Assembly (NCBI GenBank): GCA_003439945.1
Contig: QVRM01000484.1
Coordinates: 310,001-374,000 of the forward strand
DNA: 64,000 nt
Direction of reading: 5' to 3'
Origin: Dermanyssus gallinae
Lineage: Eukaryota > Arthropoda > Arachnida > Mesostigmata > Dermanyssidae
Shown: one piece after another, positions 1 to 9,205 of the stretch
How the letters are laid out: each line of letters starts with the position of its first letter
Numbering within the stretch: the stretch's first letter is position 1
Translations under genes and position numbers: made by a program
Notes under the pieces: generated by a model
What the model was told of the DNA's origin: nothing
Seen by the model: only the letters and a program-made list of their open reading frames with translations
The model's database searches: none

Positions 1-195
1 GAAACCACCGAACCCCGCCGACAACCACAAACACTGGTGATACAGCCTGCGCGAGCGACACCAGAAATCGCGGCGGTGGCGAGGAATTTTGCACAACGCA
101 GACTGACTACCAGCGCCCAGAACAGTCAAGCAGCAGCTACAGTTGCAGCTGCAGAAGCAGATGCAGAACCAACAGCAAAGGCATGGAATAGCTGA
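1..195 (+). CDS. possible left-truncated coding segment
   Basis: This frame is open from the first base of the window to a TGA near 193-195, giving about 64 residues rich in Ala, Thr and Gln. A second frame is open from about 107 to 568. It begins as a Gln-rich run followed by a less repetitive stretch (motifs such as AEVDDWTRRWANGEQ) before it runs into CA-repeat sequence. Either frame could be the end of an exon whose upstream part lies outside the window. Against this, the CAG-rich and GCG/ACG-rich bases at 130-310 lower the stop-codon rate and can keep frames open by chance. There is no convincing splice acceptor or donor. I do not recognise the product. Confidence 0.18.
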   Translation, partial: ETTEPRRQPQTLVIQPARATPEIAAVARNFAQRRLTTSAQNSQAAATVAAAEADAEPTAKAWNS

Positions 196-388
196 AGTTG
201 ACGATTGGACAAGGAGATGGGCCAACGGCGAGCAAGAAGAGCACTTTGACATAGATTTCGATACCACGGCGGCGGCGGCGGCGGCGACGACGACGATGAC
301 GACGCCGACGCCAACGAGAAGCACGATGAAGAACATGAAGGTTATTGACCCAACGGCACGGCGAAAGCGTGGTAAAAATATACTTACG

Positions 389-443
389 AACACACACGCA
401 CACACACGCAGGCACACTTACATACAAACACACACGCACATGG
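389..443. repeat. (CA)n-type microsatellite
   Basis: An impure run of ACAC/ACGC/ACAT units downstream of the left-edge open frames. It looks like ordinary simple repeat. Confidence 0.7.
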
Positions 444-579
444 CTGTGGAGCATCGAACGAAACAGAGTAAAGCCACAGAAATCGCACCAAGTAATACTC
501 AGCTTTGCTCGATGTCAGCTCGACGGAGACCCACCACACATACTATATTTATATCTATAGCAATTTGAGTTGAGCTTGA

Positions 580-583
<4 letters not shown>

Positions 584-616
<33 letters not shown>
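584..616. repeat. (AT)n microsatellite beside retroelement target site
   Basis: A pure AT dinucleotide run that leads straight into the left copy of the 20-bp duplication flanking retroelement copy 1. The right copy is also preceded by an (AT)n run. The duplicated target probably included part of the microsatellite, or repeat sequence was copied with it. Confidence 0.85.
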
Positions 617-619
<3 letters not shown>

Positions 620-634
620 GTAAGCCCACTAATC

Positions 635-635
<1 letters not shown>
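616..635 (+). repeat. target-site duplication, left copy
   Basis: The 20-mer AATTGTAAGCCCACTAATCT occurs here and again, without mismatch, at 1880-1899. The two copies bracket a truncated non-LTR retrotransposon, as expected of a duplication made by target-primed reverse transcription. Confidence 0.85.
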
Positions 636-666
<31 letters not shown>

Positions 667-1833
667 CACATATACCGAAGGCCTCGCTGCTTACGACGAG
701 ACTACTAGAAATATTCTGGGCGAGGTATTGAACATTAGTTTAGAGGAGAACTTATGGAAAAGAGCAAGCCTTCCAATAGCCTTCGGAGGCCTTGGTATTC
801 GAAGGTCCATCGACCTCGTCGCAGTGTGCTATGCTGCATCATTGAATCAATTTGGTTCTCTAGCGGAATCACTTGTTAATGAAGATGCAACAATCGTGTT
901 AAAGAAAACTACCATGTTGGCAGATGCGACGAGGAGGAGCCAACTTGACCCCGGCCCCCTGAAAGAGCACGTGAACCAACTATTTCTCGACGCTTGTAAA
1001 AGTAAGAAATCATCAAGGGATGTCATGGATGACCTTACATCATCAAGAGAACGTGCCGTTTTTTAGCGGCTCAACATCCTTTCAGCGGGGGCTGGCTTCA
1101 AGCACTGCCCTCCCGCCAGCTTGGCACCATGCTGAACCCCAACTCCTTCCGCATGTTGTCAGCCCTTAGGATAGGCGCGCCCGTCTGCCAGCCTTTCTCA
1201 TGTCTTTCATGCAGCCAACCTGTTGACTCTGATAGTCTACATCCTCTAAGCTGTCTAAAAAGCCCTGGCAGACTTACAAGACACGCGGAACTCAACGCCA
1301 TAGTAAGAAGAGCCCTTAGAAGGGCAGGGATACCATCCACACCCGAGCCGAAAGGTCTTTATGGAAGTAGTGAGCTACGACCGGACGGGGTCACCATTCC
1401 GCTATGGTCACAAGGGAAAAGCTTTGCATGGGATGTAACCGTTTCATGCACAGCGGCCTTGTCGTATCTACGTCACAGCGCAGTTGAATCTGGATGGGTT
1501 GCAGAACGCGCGGATTCTGAAAAACGAGGAAAGTATCTCGAGCTGTCAAGGAGGTACCACTTTGTACCCATTGCATTGGAGACACTTGGGCCCATTAGCA
1601 CAGGTACGGCGAAAATCCTGAAGGATATTGGAAAGCGTATAGAAGATATTACGGGTGATCGACGCAAGGCCATGTTTTTGAGACAGATGATGTCTTTGGC
1701 CGTGTGTAGGGGGAACGTGGCTTCTATCGTAGGCGCCATGAATTGAGGAAATCAGCAGAGCATCATGAAATTGGTTTAAACGTTCATACCTCACAATTGT
1801 AAAACCGAAAAATAATAAATAATATTAATAATA

Positions 1834-1879
<46 letters not shown>
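636..1879 (+). mobile_element. non-LTR retrotransposon copy 1, 5'-truncated
   Basis: About 1.24 kb between two identical 20-bp repeats. The left end is an AT/AAT simple run (636-666), then coding sequence for the C-terminal part of a retrotransposon polyprotein (about 667-1746), a short 3' UTR and an AT-rich 3' run. The missing 5' part (endonuclease or N-terminal fingers, RT palm) is the usual outcome of aborted reverse transcription. The perfect flanking repeat argues that the insertion is not very old. The C-terminus matches the group often annotated in ticks and other invertebrates as a transposon or RT-containing protein. Copy 2 (about 4.7-8.9 kb) belongs to the same broad group. Confidence 0.85.
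667..1746 (+). pseudogene. retrotransposon polyprotein C-terminus (RT thumb, CCHC knuckle, endonuclease-like domain)
   Basis: Two open segments join into one C-terminal region. The first (about 667-1064) carries an RT-thumb-type motif, W-x-x-A-x-LPIAFGGLGIR. The second continues after a one-base frameshift at a run of six T (1059-1064) and reads L-x-x-LPSRQLGTML, then a zinc knuckle C-x2-C-x9-H-x3-C near 1200-1245. Next comes a RPDG...W-D segment (PD-x15-D) like the PD-(D/E)XK endonuclease of R2-type elements, then RGKYLELS and a C-terminal block (F-L-R-Q-x-x-SLAVCRGN). Translation ends at TGA 1744-1746. The knuckle followed by the PD...D block is the order known for RLE-bearing non-LTR elements. 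Assigning the fold is my inference, and the PD-to-D spacing is one residue longer than I would expect. The frameshift and missing 5' end make it non-functional. Confidence 0.8.

Positions 1880-1880
<1 letters not shown>
1838..1880. repeat. (AT)n microsatellite at retroelement 3' end
   Basis: A pure AT run between the short AAT-rich 3' UTR of copy 1 and the right target-site duplication. It may be tail-derived or a duplicated target repeat. Confidence 0.85.
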
Positions 1881-1883
<3 letters not shown>

Positions 1884-1899
1884 GTAAGCCCACTAATCT
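1880..1899 (+). repeat. target-site duplication, right copy
   Basis: Identical to 616-635. It marks the 3' boundary of the copy 1 insertion. Confidence 0.85.
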
Positions 1900-3286
1900 T
1901 GCTTATTTGATTTGTGTCGTGTGATTGATCTGACCTTGGCTTGCGACACAACCTGCCTTGTGTGATGTGAGGAACAATTGAGTTCTACAAAGTATTCTTG
2001 CGTCTTCGCATCCCAGATAACAATTTTGTCTATTTAAAAAGGTTGAAAAATCACCCCATCAGACCGTTTTCCGTCTGATTAAGTGAGGTTGGATGATTCT
2101 AGTTTCGATTGGAAACGGCCCGTCAATTCCATACTGTTTGTGTTGTAGGAACCTCTGTAGATTTTTTTTGCAAGCCTGCTTATGCAAGCCCCAGAGCGAG
2201 ACTTTTGCTCCACATAGAGTGCGATTATGTTTCTGGCAAACGTTTTCGGCCAAACAAACGTCAATGCAAATTTGGAAATACGTCTATTAACGTGTCAATT
2301 TTCGCCTCTCACAAACGGTAACTGAATCTGCGGCTGGCTAAGGCTGGCTGCTAATAAACACATACGTTCTTCACGAGAGGCATTTGGCTGTAATAGACCA
2401 TTTCATCCGAGTCCATGATTTTGAGACCAAAAATATCTTGTACTACTCAGTTAATCGAGTCAGGCGCTTGTTCTGGAATGACCTTTTAACGTCTTCTTGG
2501 CCTTATTCTAGCAGGTCCGAAAACCTTGTGTAGCAGGTCGTGTGCGGGAGCAACCTTACGGGAACATCGCAGGCGAATAGCAATGATACATAGCAAGCCA
2601 ATGGCAGCTTTACGGGCCGCGTTATTCCTAGCCCACCTTTACTTAACTATTACGTTACCTCGTCCCACGTATTACCACTTTATCGCATGTTACGGTTACG
2701 GCACCGTCTAGCCGTCCTTGAGATTCATTGGGATCCTTAAGCAGTTGCCATGTCCAATAACTCTCGAAGCCAGTGTCGCATTTCTTCTTAGGGGATAAAA
2801 TGCTTGTTGGGAATGAGTGTCTTGTGCTCACTTGCATATATCAGTGTACTTTCTTTCGTACCGTTTGCTCCAGTCCTTCTTAGCATATTGGTGAGCCCAG
2901 TAGTGTTAAGTCCCGAGTCCTTGTTTCAAATTTTGAGCCTTGACAGGGATGACATGTCCTATTGATTCTAAGATATATCGCTGCCGCGTTTCTGATTTTT
3001 TTTGGTACTGTAAGCCTCGCGCGTATAAGCGTTTAGCACAAGACCAGTTTTAGCCTCAAAAACCGGAAATATTATCCCGGTTACTGTTTAAAAAGTTTTC
3101 TGATGAACTTACAAACTTTCATTCCTTTTGCTTCAAATTACGCTATATTGGTGCTTTGCTCTTATCGCTGTTAACTTATGATCGCATTACATAACTTCAT
3201 TTGTTAGCAAGTACACAAGCTAATTGCCTTACTCTTGTTTAAGTGATAGCACCTAACTCAATACCGATTACCTGCTGCTTTTTGGC

Positions 3287-3323
<37 letters not shown>

Positions 3324-4578
3324 TATTTAGAAAGTGGAGCGACAATTGTCTTCTGGGAACGTGTGCACGGGAAATACTAACACTAATATTTTTGTGTTTC
3401 CAATGTATTGCCTGCAAAGAGCTTCCATAAATGCTATTGAGCATCTTGGCTTTGCACGTTAGCCTCTCGTGCGAGCCGTTAGCATAGAATTACCTAGCGG
3501 CATGCACTAGTCGGCACGTGCACACAAGGTACATTGTGCATGGCTTCCACCACTTAGTGTTCGACTTAAGGATTTCGCCATGCTGGCGATAAATGCCGCC
3601 GCGGGTTCTACCACGCTAAATACCACACAGCGAGCTGCCAGACGCATTAGTAGGCTCTGCAGGTTTTCGCCTGGAGAGACGGTTGCTGAAGTGTTCGGAC
3701 TGTATATAATTTCAATAGTATCGACGTTCATGGTAGATGCCAGGTACTTGTGTGGGCCAGTTATTTCTAATAAAACTACGCTTAACATTTATATTACTTG
3801 TTAGTCATATACTGTATTCTGTGTCTGCTTACTGTAATCTGTGTCAGCTTTGTCTGCTATATGCTTAGTTAGCCGGAAGGTACCTCACTTACTGTTGGCG
3901 GCCGACCGAATTGCTTACTTACGAACACCTAAAAGCGGCCCGCAGTAGCAGACTGTTGCTAGGGCAAATAGTCGCTAAACAGTTCAAAGCTCGTGTATAC
4001 AATTTTGCATTTTTGAATTTAGATGAGAATAACAACCGATTCTTGTAAACGTATGCCTCTCAATTAATTTTACTTATATGTGGCCTCACTTCGTTAAACA
4101 CTGCTAAGAGGGCACTCGTGCCTTCCTGCCTCTAGTTGCAGGAAGATAAGCGCAACTTTTCATGACAACTAAGCAATGAACAGTCCCAATTTCTAAGCAC
4201 TTTAAAGCACGGAATATTGCAAGTTGAAGAACTGCGAAGAGTGTTCTGCTCGACAATCCTAGACGTCTATACAGGTCAGCCTGAGAGCGACAAAAGAGTG
4301 TTTGAGAAACTCGATCGCGATGATTTTTGGGCCGGCTAGTCATAGTGCTTTCAGTGTATTTTGCTGCTGCTGAGAGCAGCCCCAAAGCAGTCACCGTAGA
4401 CCCCGCGACTCTGCAGCATCTTTGTTTTGTCTATTGAATAAGTTGATCTAGGAGCTCTGTAAACTTCGCAGATAATTTCCTTGTTAAATAGAAAGTAGCG
4501 TTCTTATCAGGCTTTTTTGTCTCTAGGAGGCAGGGTTGCTTTTTAGTGGCAGCTTCAAATTTAAAAGTAAGGACCGAT
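1900..4578. other. non-coding stretch, no gene recognised
   Basis: All frames are broken by stops within about 100 codons, and I recognise no domain, tRNA or snRNA. The stretch contains one pure (AT)n microsatellite at 3289-3318. Small open frames near 2.1, 2.5, 3.5 and 4.1 kb look random. Confidence 0.5.
3289..3318. repeat. (AT)n microsatellite
   Basis: A run of about fifteen TA units with no obvious element boundary beside it. Confidence 0.85.
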
Positions 4579-4714
4579 AAGCCCACAAGGGCAATAGGAG
4601 GTAAATACCCCGGCCCTATCCTTATGAAGAATTCTATAGGCCCACAAGGGCTGTCCCTATCCATATCTAGGATATAAAGGAAAAAAAGCCTACAAGGGCA
4701 ATATGAGGTAAATA
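4579..4714 (+). repeat. short imperfect repeat, about 54-bp spacing
   Basis: The motif CCCACAAGGGC or its variant CCTACAAGGGC appears three times (about 4581, 4640 and 4689). The outer two also share the downstream GCAATA/TGAGGTAAATA. This looks like a decayed local duplication just upstream of the retroelement copy 2 relic and may belong to its 5' region. Confidence 0.5.
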
Positions 4715-5050
4715 ACACTATCTACAGCGAGAAGTGGTCGGATTTCAGTCCTTGCGTAGGTTTTTCGTTGCAAGCGGCCAGTTTTGATGCAATGTATGTC
4801 AAAGAGCAAATTGAGGTCGCATCCAATGAAGACTTTTCAGCTACAAGGGCGTTACAGAAGCCCTCAGCCAAGAGACGTAGCGTAGAAAGATGAACCGTGC
4901 AGGTAACTTACGTATGGGTCAGTTACAGCCTGCTAACGGTGCCGAGGTGCAGGACCTGCCAAACCCCAGCCACTACTTCAGAATCGCCTGCCGGCAACCA
5001 GCTGTCAAGGTACCAAAATCAAAGTAAATTGTATATCTACGTATATATAT

Positions 5051-5386
5051 ATATATGTTACGGTGATCTGTCCGGCTATAACCACATTCAAGGAGATAAT
5101 CCAAGGCGTCGATATCGCATCTACAGACGACGAGGTACGCAAAGAGCAAGCAAGTTGCGGTGTGGTGCACGCTTGACGTTTATTTCGCACAGGTCACGCT
5201 AGTAAAACCTCACTCAGCAAGGTGATCCCGGCGTTTGCCCGCCAACCGCCTGAAATTGTCTTCCTGGGATACAACCCCCCTACTCCGAAATGTGTAAACT
5301 GTGGTGGCCCCCACGCGGCCGGTTTGCCTTTTTGTCCGCGTGTCGCTTATCTTCGTGAGCGTAACAGCATTATCATGGAGGCGTGA
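5051..5386 (+). pseudogene. gag-like ORF1 relic with zinc knuckle
   Basis: One frame holds a Jockey/CR1-type ORF1 fragment. A segment reading I-I-Q-G-V-D-I with an acidic TDDEV stretch follows the pattern of the RNA-binding domain in non-LTR ORF1 proteins. After it come PPEIVFLGY and a knuckle C-V-N-C-GGPHAAGLPF-C (C-x2-C-x3-H-x6-C) with codons at 5291-5335. An in-frame TGA at 5174-5176 interrupts it and the frame ends at TGA 5384-5386. In intact relatives two further knuckles usually lie upstream of this one; here they seem to be deleted, because the FLGY block joins straight onto the last knuckle. It would act in retrotransposon ribonucleoprotein formation but is not functional here. Confidence 0.65.
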
Positions 5387-5727
5387 GTTCTTCAGTAAGT
5401 TAAGGCAGCGCACCTGCATCGATTACGGAGGGACCTGATGTCACAGCCACTGTCGTGAAAAATGTACAATCTGGTTGTTCTAATAACGGCAAAGCTTCCT
5501 ACTATATACTACTTTCTACTACACAAGAAAGCACCTCACCTCAGCTGCTCCTACCTAATACGCGACCGTTACCAAAGCCCAAACCAAAGTGAGCCAATGC
5601 ATGCAGGAGTCGCCAAGCTCGGCCGCGGCGCGCTTCTAAGTTTATCAAGAAGAGAAATATCCATACCAAGACGTCGCGCAGAGATGTTGGAGGCGCCTTA
5701 ACAGACGTCGCTCGGATGTTAGAGGGT

Positions 5728-5832
5728 ATCAGTCCTGATTTGGCAGCAACCTTGAAGACGATTGCAGAGGCTCTAAAACCTCTCTTGGTCCTTCTTAAAC
5801 TTGCAGAGAAGCTCAAAACTTTTATATCATAA
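5728..5832 (+). pseudogene. ORF1 C-terminal relic
   Basis: A short leucine- and lysine-rich helical stretch (PDLAATLKTIAEALKPLL) ends at TAA 5830-5832. Its place between the zinc knuckle and the C2H2 finger fits the end of the first retroelement frame. The assignment rests on position and composition only. Confidence 0.35.
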
Positions 5833-5874
5833 TGCTAGATAACGAGAACTCAAACGGAAGTACTCAAGGCTTCT

Positions 5875-5937
5875 TGTCCTGTGTGTAGAAATTTTTTCAA
5901 GAGGAGGGGTCTTGCCAGACATATATCGGTGAGACAC
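5875..5937 (+). pseudogene. C2H2 finger of retroelement ORF2 N-terminus
   Basis: One frame reads CPVC-x11-H-x4-H, with cysteines at 5875-5877 and 5884-5886 and histidines at 5920-5922 and 5935-5937, and contains the GLARHI core. R2/NeSL-type ORF2 proteins carry C2H2 fingers of the form C-x2-C-x12-H-x4-H just before the RT. This one has a spacer one residue shorter, which may be decay. The ATG frame just upstream (5832) is a different frame, so a frameshift has occurred. Confidence 0.55.
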
Positions 5938-6429
5938 GCCGATGCCGTCCACATCCCACCGGGCTCTGGCAGAAGAATTTGATGTTAACACCCTACTTAT
6001 CGATATTCAGGCAAACATGCGCCATGCCCAACTGTCACGCATTTTACCCACATACTTACTAAGGTCTTCTTAAACGTCGCCAAGGACAACGAACTCTACG
6101 CCTGGCACTCTTTGTTCTCTTCGCTCCGGTTGTGCTGTGACTTCCTCTAACCAGAAAGGACGTTCAAACTCTGTCCTGATCAAGAAGAACCTACGCAAAA
6201 TTTAATCGGGATTAAGGCCCAGAGATCTGACGCACGAGGGATCAGGACCTAAAACGATGGTCCATCTCGACGACGACCTTCCCAGACGAGTGAGGGTCAA
6301 GCTGTCAAGACGGAAGGTGATAACTCCGGTGCTGCTAGACTGGTGAGCTCCCAGGATGTGCTAGCGCCAGCCAACAAAAAGACAGAAGCTCTTTGGTCCT
6401 AACATCCAGATACGCCTCTAGAAATCTCC

Positions 6430-6970
6430 ATGCCCACATCGCCGGCAGTCACACTGCCTTCTTTAACCTCACGTGAAGAGACACCGAATGCGATGAAGAC
6501 CTTTAGCAGAAGTTCAGCTGCCGGCCTGAGCTTCATATGGCCCCGTTTGTTGCATGACGTGCCGTTTGGTGCACTGGGCAGCACGGCCGGTCTATCAGCT
6601 GACGCCATTGCCAAAGTGGTTGATGTGCTCAGATGGGGCTCGCCTCCGTCTTGTCTTTTAGCACTCATCTTCAGGACGAGAATGCTTGCAAAAAACGATA
6701 GCTTATTACGTCGTTCCGTTCCTCAGTCGTTCGCCGGTTGGCGGCCAAAGTCGGCTGTACACGATACTAGGGAAGTTATTTCAGCAACTCTTGGTTAACA
6801 CCAGCTAGATTTCTCTACCCCTGGGAGTGCATAGATAGTAGTCCACTGTGCCTGTGCATTTTTGCATCCCACAAAATGCCAACGGTCATGCTCAAACTGG
6901 ACTTCTAAAACGCTTTCAATAGCGCCCGGAGAGACCCTTTGCTTCGAGTCGTCAAGTCGTGGGCGCCACT
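6430..6970 (+). pseudogene. reverse transcriptase N-terminal relic
   Basis: The open frame 6430-6798 contains the blocks F-S-R-S-S-AAG-L-S (consensus KGSAAGPSGLRPQHL), a G-S-P-P-S segment, and R-T-R-M-LAKND (family consensus ARLIALKKKDGGIRPI). These are the RT 0/1 blocks of the same group as copy 1. The sequence then shifts frame to a GKLFQQLL block, and near 6891 reads LKLDF-stop-NAFNS-x-RRD, where TAA 6906-6908 replaces a sense codon in the conserved LDF-x-NAFN motif. The relic is cut at 6974 by the mariner insertion and resumes at 8255. Confidence 0.65.
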
Positions 6971-6972
6971 AC

Positions 6973-6974
6973 TA
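6973..6974. repeat. TA target duplication, left of mariner
   Basis: The dinucleotide TA directly abuts the left terminal repeat and is mirrored at 8253-8254. Confidence 0.9.
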
Positions 6975-7000
6975 TTAGGTAAGTCAAAAAGTTCGTCGAC
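6975..7000 (+). repeat. mariner terminal inverted repeat, left
   Basis: 26 bases pairing with 8227-8252 at 25 positions. The only difference is the second-last base. Confidence 0.95.
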
Positions 7001-7048
7001 ATTTTTACCCGATTTTAAAGAGCCTTATTTATGCAGACAACAGTATTT

Positions 7049-8071
7049 TTATTCAATGATATATTGACCGCTTTGTTCGATAACCTTCGCCCATCGCCTC
7101 GGTAGATCCATAATTCTTTTCTCCCAGAACGTCTTGTTCTTCTCGTCGAAATACTGAGTGAGGTGATTTTTTATAGCCTTCAAAGATTCAAATGTTGTGC
7201 CATCAAGTGAGTTCTGGAGAGACCTGAACAAGTGATAATCAGATGGTGCGAGGTCGGGACTATAAGCTGGGTGCGGCAGCACATCCCAGTCAAACTCCGC
7301 CAATTTTTGCCGGGTGGCCAAACTTTTGTGTGGTGTCGCCTTATCATGTTGAAGAGTGACGCCCCACCTGTTTGACAATTCCGGGCGCTTCGTTGCTACT
7401 GCAGCCTTCAAATCTTCGAGTTGTCTGCAGTAGACGACGGAGTTGATCGTCTGACTCATTGGAAGCAGCTCAAAATACACGACGCCCTTACAGTCCCACC
7501 AGCAGCACAGCATAACCTTCTTCTGATGAATTTCGGGTTTAGGGATAGCTGCGGCTTGAGAACCTCTGGGGACCCAACTTCTTTTCTGTGTTACGTTTCT
7601 GTAGAGTATCCATTTTTCATTGCCGGTTATCAATCTCCTCAGAAATGGCGAGTTCTTCCGGAGGAGTGCGTAACAGGTATCGACTCGCCCTTCAAGCTGC
7701 ATATCATTGAGGTCGTGTGGTAGCCAGATATTCCGCTTGCACGAGAAACCTGCATCATGGAGGCGATTCCAAACGGTTCCGTGGGAGACTCCCGTTACAT
7801 CTTCAATTTCTTTTTAGGTCAAACCTGGGTTCGAAGTAACCAGGCTTATGACTTCGTCGGTCTCCACAACATTGGGTCGTCCTGACCTCGGTTCATTTTC
7901 GAGATTGAAGTTTCCAGCTTTGAAACGGGCGAATCGCTTGTCGACTGTGGATATGTGTACTGCGTTTTCGCCGTAGACTGCACATATCCTCCGGGTTGTT
8001 TGCGCTGCACTTATGCCTTCACGGTAGGAGAACAACATAATGTGTCGAAAATGCGTATTTTTGTCCTCCAT
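7049..8071 (-). pseudogene. mariner transposase, inactivated
   Basis: Read on the minus strand from the ATG at 8071, which starts MEDKNTHFRHIMLF as in mariner transposases; upstream in-frame codons belong to the flanking UTR. The frame runs 340 codons to a stop at 7049-7051, near the usual 345. An N-terminal helix-turn-helix pair (about residues 1-110) binds the inverted repeats. The WVPRG linker motif is present. The catalytic domain has HDKATPH and YSPDLAPSDYHLF with exactly 34 residues between the second and third catalytic Asp, defining DD34D. Two defects are visible: one in-frame TAA at 7814-7816, and TGNEKWILYRN where family members have TGDEKW-x-x-YDN, so the first catalytic Asp is Asn. 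The protein would have cut and pasted the element at TA sites in the nucleus. Confidence 0.95.
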
Positions 8072-8226
8072 TGCAAACAGCTGCCAATTCCGCAAACGAA
8101 ACGGCAAAGTTGGAACCGGTATACCGTCGCGCTGCCACGGGTCTGCTCCTGGATGTAAACACCCAGCCGCACTCTCAGGCGGCCCTGCTGCAGAGCGCGG
8201 GAATTTCAAAAATGTGGTCCCAGAAA

Positions 8227-8252
8227 GCCGACGAACTTTTTGACTTACCTAA
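8227..8252 (-). repeat. mariner terminal inverted repeat, right
   Basis: Reverse complement of 6975-7000 with one mismatch; followed by the TA duplication at 8253-8254. Confidence 0.95.
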
Positions 8253-8254
8253 TA

Positions 8255-8815
8255 TTTCACCAGACAAATTTGGTCTATGGTTCGGAACCATACCATGTGG
8301 TAGTGCCCCCTATCGCTATGCTATCGCAGACAGGTCTTCAGCAGGGTGATCCCCCGGGTCCTCCACTTTTTTGTGTATCAAGGAATTCGTGGATTCACTG
8401 CAGTCCACCTTAATGTCTGGCAGCTCCCCCCCCTACACGAAAAGCGACTAGCAAGTCTGATTAATAGAGCACTTTCCGTTGCTGATAGAGCTAGGCTTCG
8501 AGCTGTTCTTGGTTGCATGCCCTACCCTGCCCTCAAATTGAGACTCTTTTGGACGACGAGACGACGCGCACAAGCGCAAGCGTGCGGCTTGGTGTTGACC
8601 TAGTCGTGCCCGACCGATGTCGTTGTGGTAATTTTGTGGACGCGCTGGCCCATTATGGCCTGTCATGCATCTTGAATACAGGCTGACAAGCACGTCATGC
8701 CGCTTTAAAGGACAGCTTTAATTGCGCACTGAGGTCTGCCGGCTTTCCGTGTGTTCTCAAGAGCATCCAAATTCTTGCGTCAGAGGCTGTCGCTTGACAT
8801 TCAACGAGGAAATGC
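8255..8815 (+). pseudogene. reverse transcriptase and C-terminal relic of copy 2
   Basis: After the mariner the retroelement resumes with RT motif GLQQGDPPGPPLF (8333-8370; family consensus GVQQGDPLGPLLF). A frame near 8450-8530 then reads LINRALSVADRARLRAV, matching the region after the RT thumb, so the palm active site lies in a deletion. A knuckle remnant DRCRCGNFVDALAHYGLSC follows near 8605-8665, then RHAALKDSFNCALRSAGFP, then after another deletion LRQRLSLDIQRGNA, the conserved C-terminus also seen in copy 1. Nearly the whole endonuclease-like domain is gone. Several frame changes and stops make it non-functional. Confidence 0.65.
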
Positions 8816-8872
8816 ACGTCTGTTCGGGGTACATTGTTAAACTGGGTTAACATGGGTTTAGAGAACTAATAG

Positions 8873-8912
8873 CAGTAGTAGTAGTAGTAATTAATAATAA
8901 TAATAATAATAA
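8873..8912 (+). repeat. (AGT)n/(AAT)n run, probable retroelement tail
   Basis: AGT units pass into AAT units directly after the copy 2 C-terminal block. Copy 1 has an AAT-rich 3' end too, so this is probably the 3' tail of the element family. Confidence 0.6.
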
Positions 8913-8915
8913 CGA

Positions 8916-9149
8916 TGGACAAGAGGGCGGGCACTTTCTTCTGCCAACGGCTTTCCCTAGAGATTCAGAGAGGCAACGCGATTTCGGTGCTCGGAACTAT
9001 GAAAGACTGGATGTACCCGCGTATTCGCGTCAGGGGTCGGGCAAGACTCCCACTCGGACACGAGTGATAGATGAGGAGTGAGCCATCGGCACCGTGGATT
9101 TAAACATTCACATGTATATATGAAAGAATAAAGGAATGGTAAATAATAA

Positions 9150-9205
<56 letters not shown>

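Larger units (their letters stand above)
6975..8252 (-). mobile_element. mariner (Tc1/mariner, DD34D) DNA transposon
   Basis: A 1278-bp element with 26-bp terminal inverted repeats at 6975-7000 and 8227-8252 that match at 25 of 26 positions and begin TTAGGTAAGTC. It is flanked by the canonical TA duplication at 6973-6974 and 8253-8254. It carries one transposase frame on the minus strand. It lies inside retroelement copy 2, so it arrived later. Length, ends, target and transposase all fit a typical single-gene mariner. Nearly matched ends mean it could in principle still be cut by a related active transposase supplied in trans. Confidence 0.97.
4740..8915 (+). mobile_element. non-LTR retrotransposon copy 2, decayed, split by mariner
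   Basis: Plus-strand relics appear in the expected order of one element: gag-like ORF1 with a zinc knuckle (5051-5386), an ORF1 tail (about 5730-5832), a C2H2 finger (5875-5937), RT N-terminal blocks (6430-6970), then a mariner insertion, RT motif GLQQGDP-x-GPPLF (8333-8370), RT-thumb and CCHC knuckle remnants (8450-8680), a C-terminal LRQRLSLDIQRGNA block (about 8770-8815) and an AGT/AAT-rich tail to about 8912. Stops and frameshifts separate most blocks. The RT palm with its active-site motif and most of the endonuclease are deleted. The left boundary is a guess because no terminal duplication is visible. Confidence 0.7.

Noticed and set aside
8469..8580. Independent small gene in the 8346-8603 frame
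   Set aside because: Matches the post-thumb region of the retroelement RT and lies in order within copy 2.
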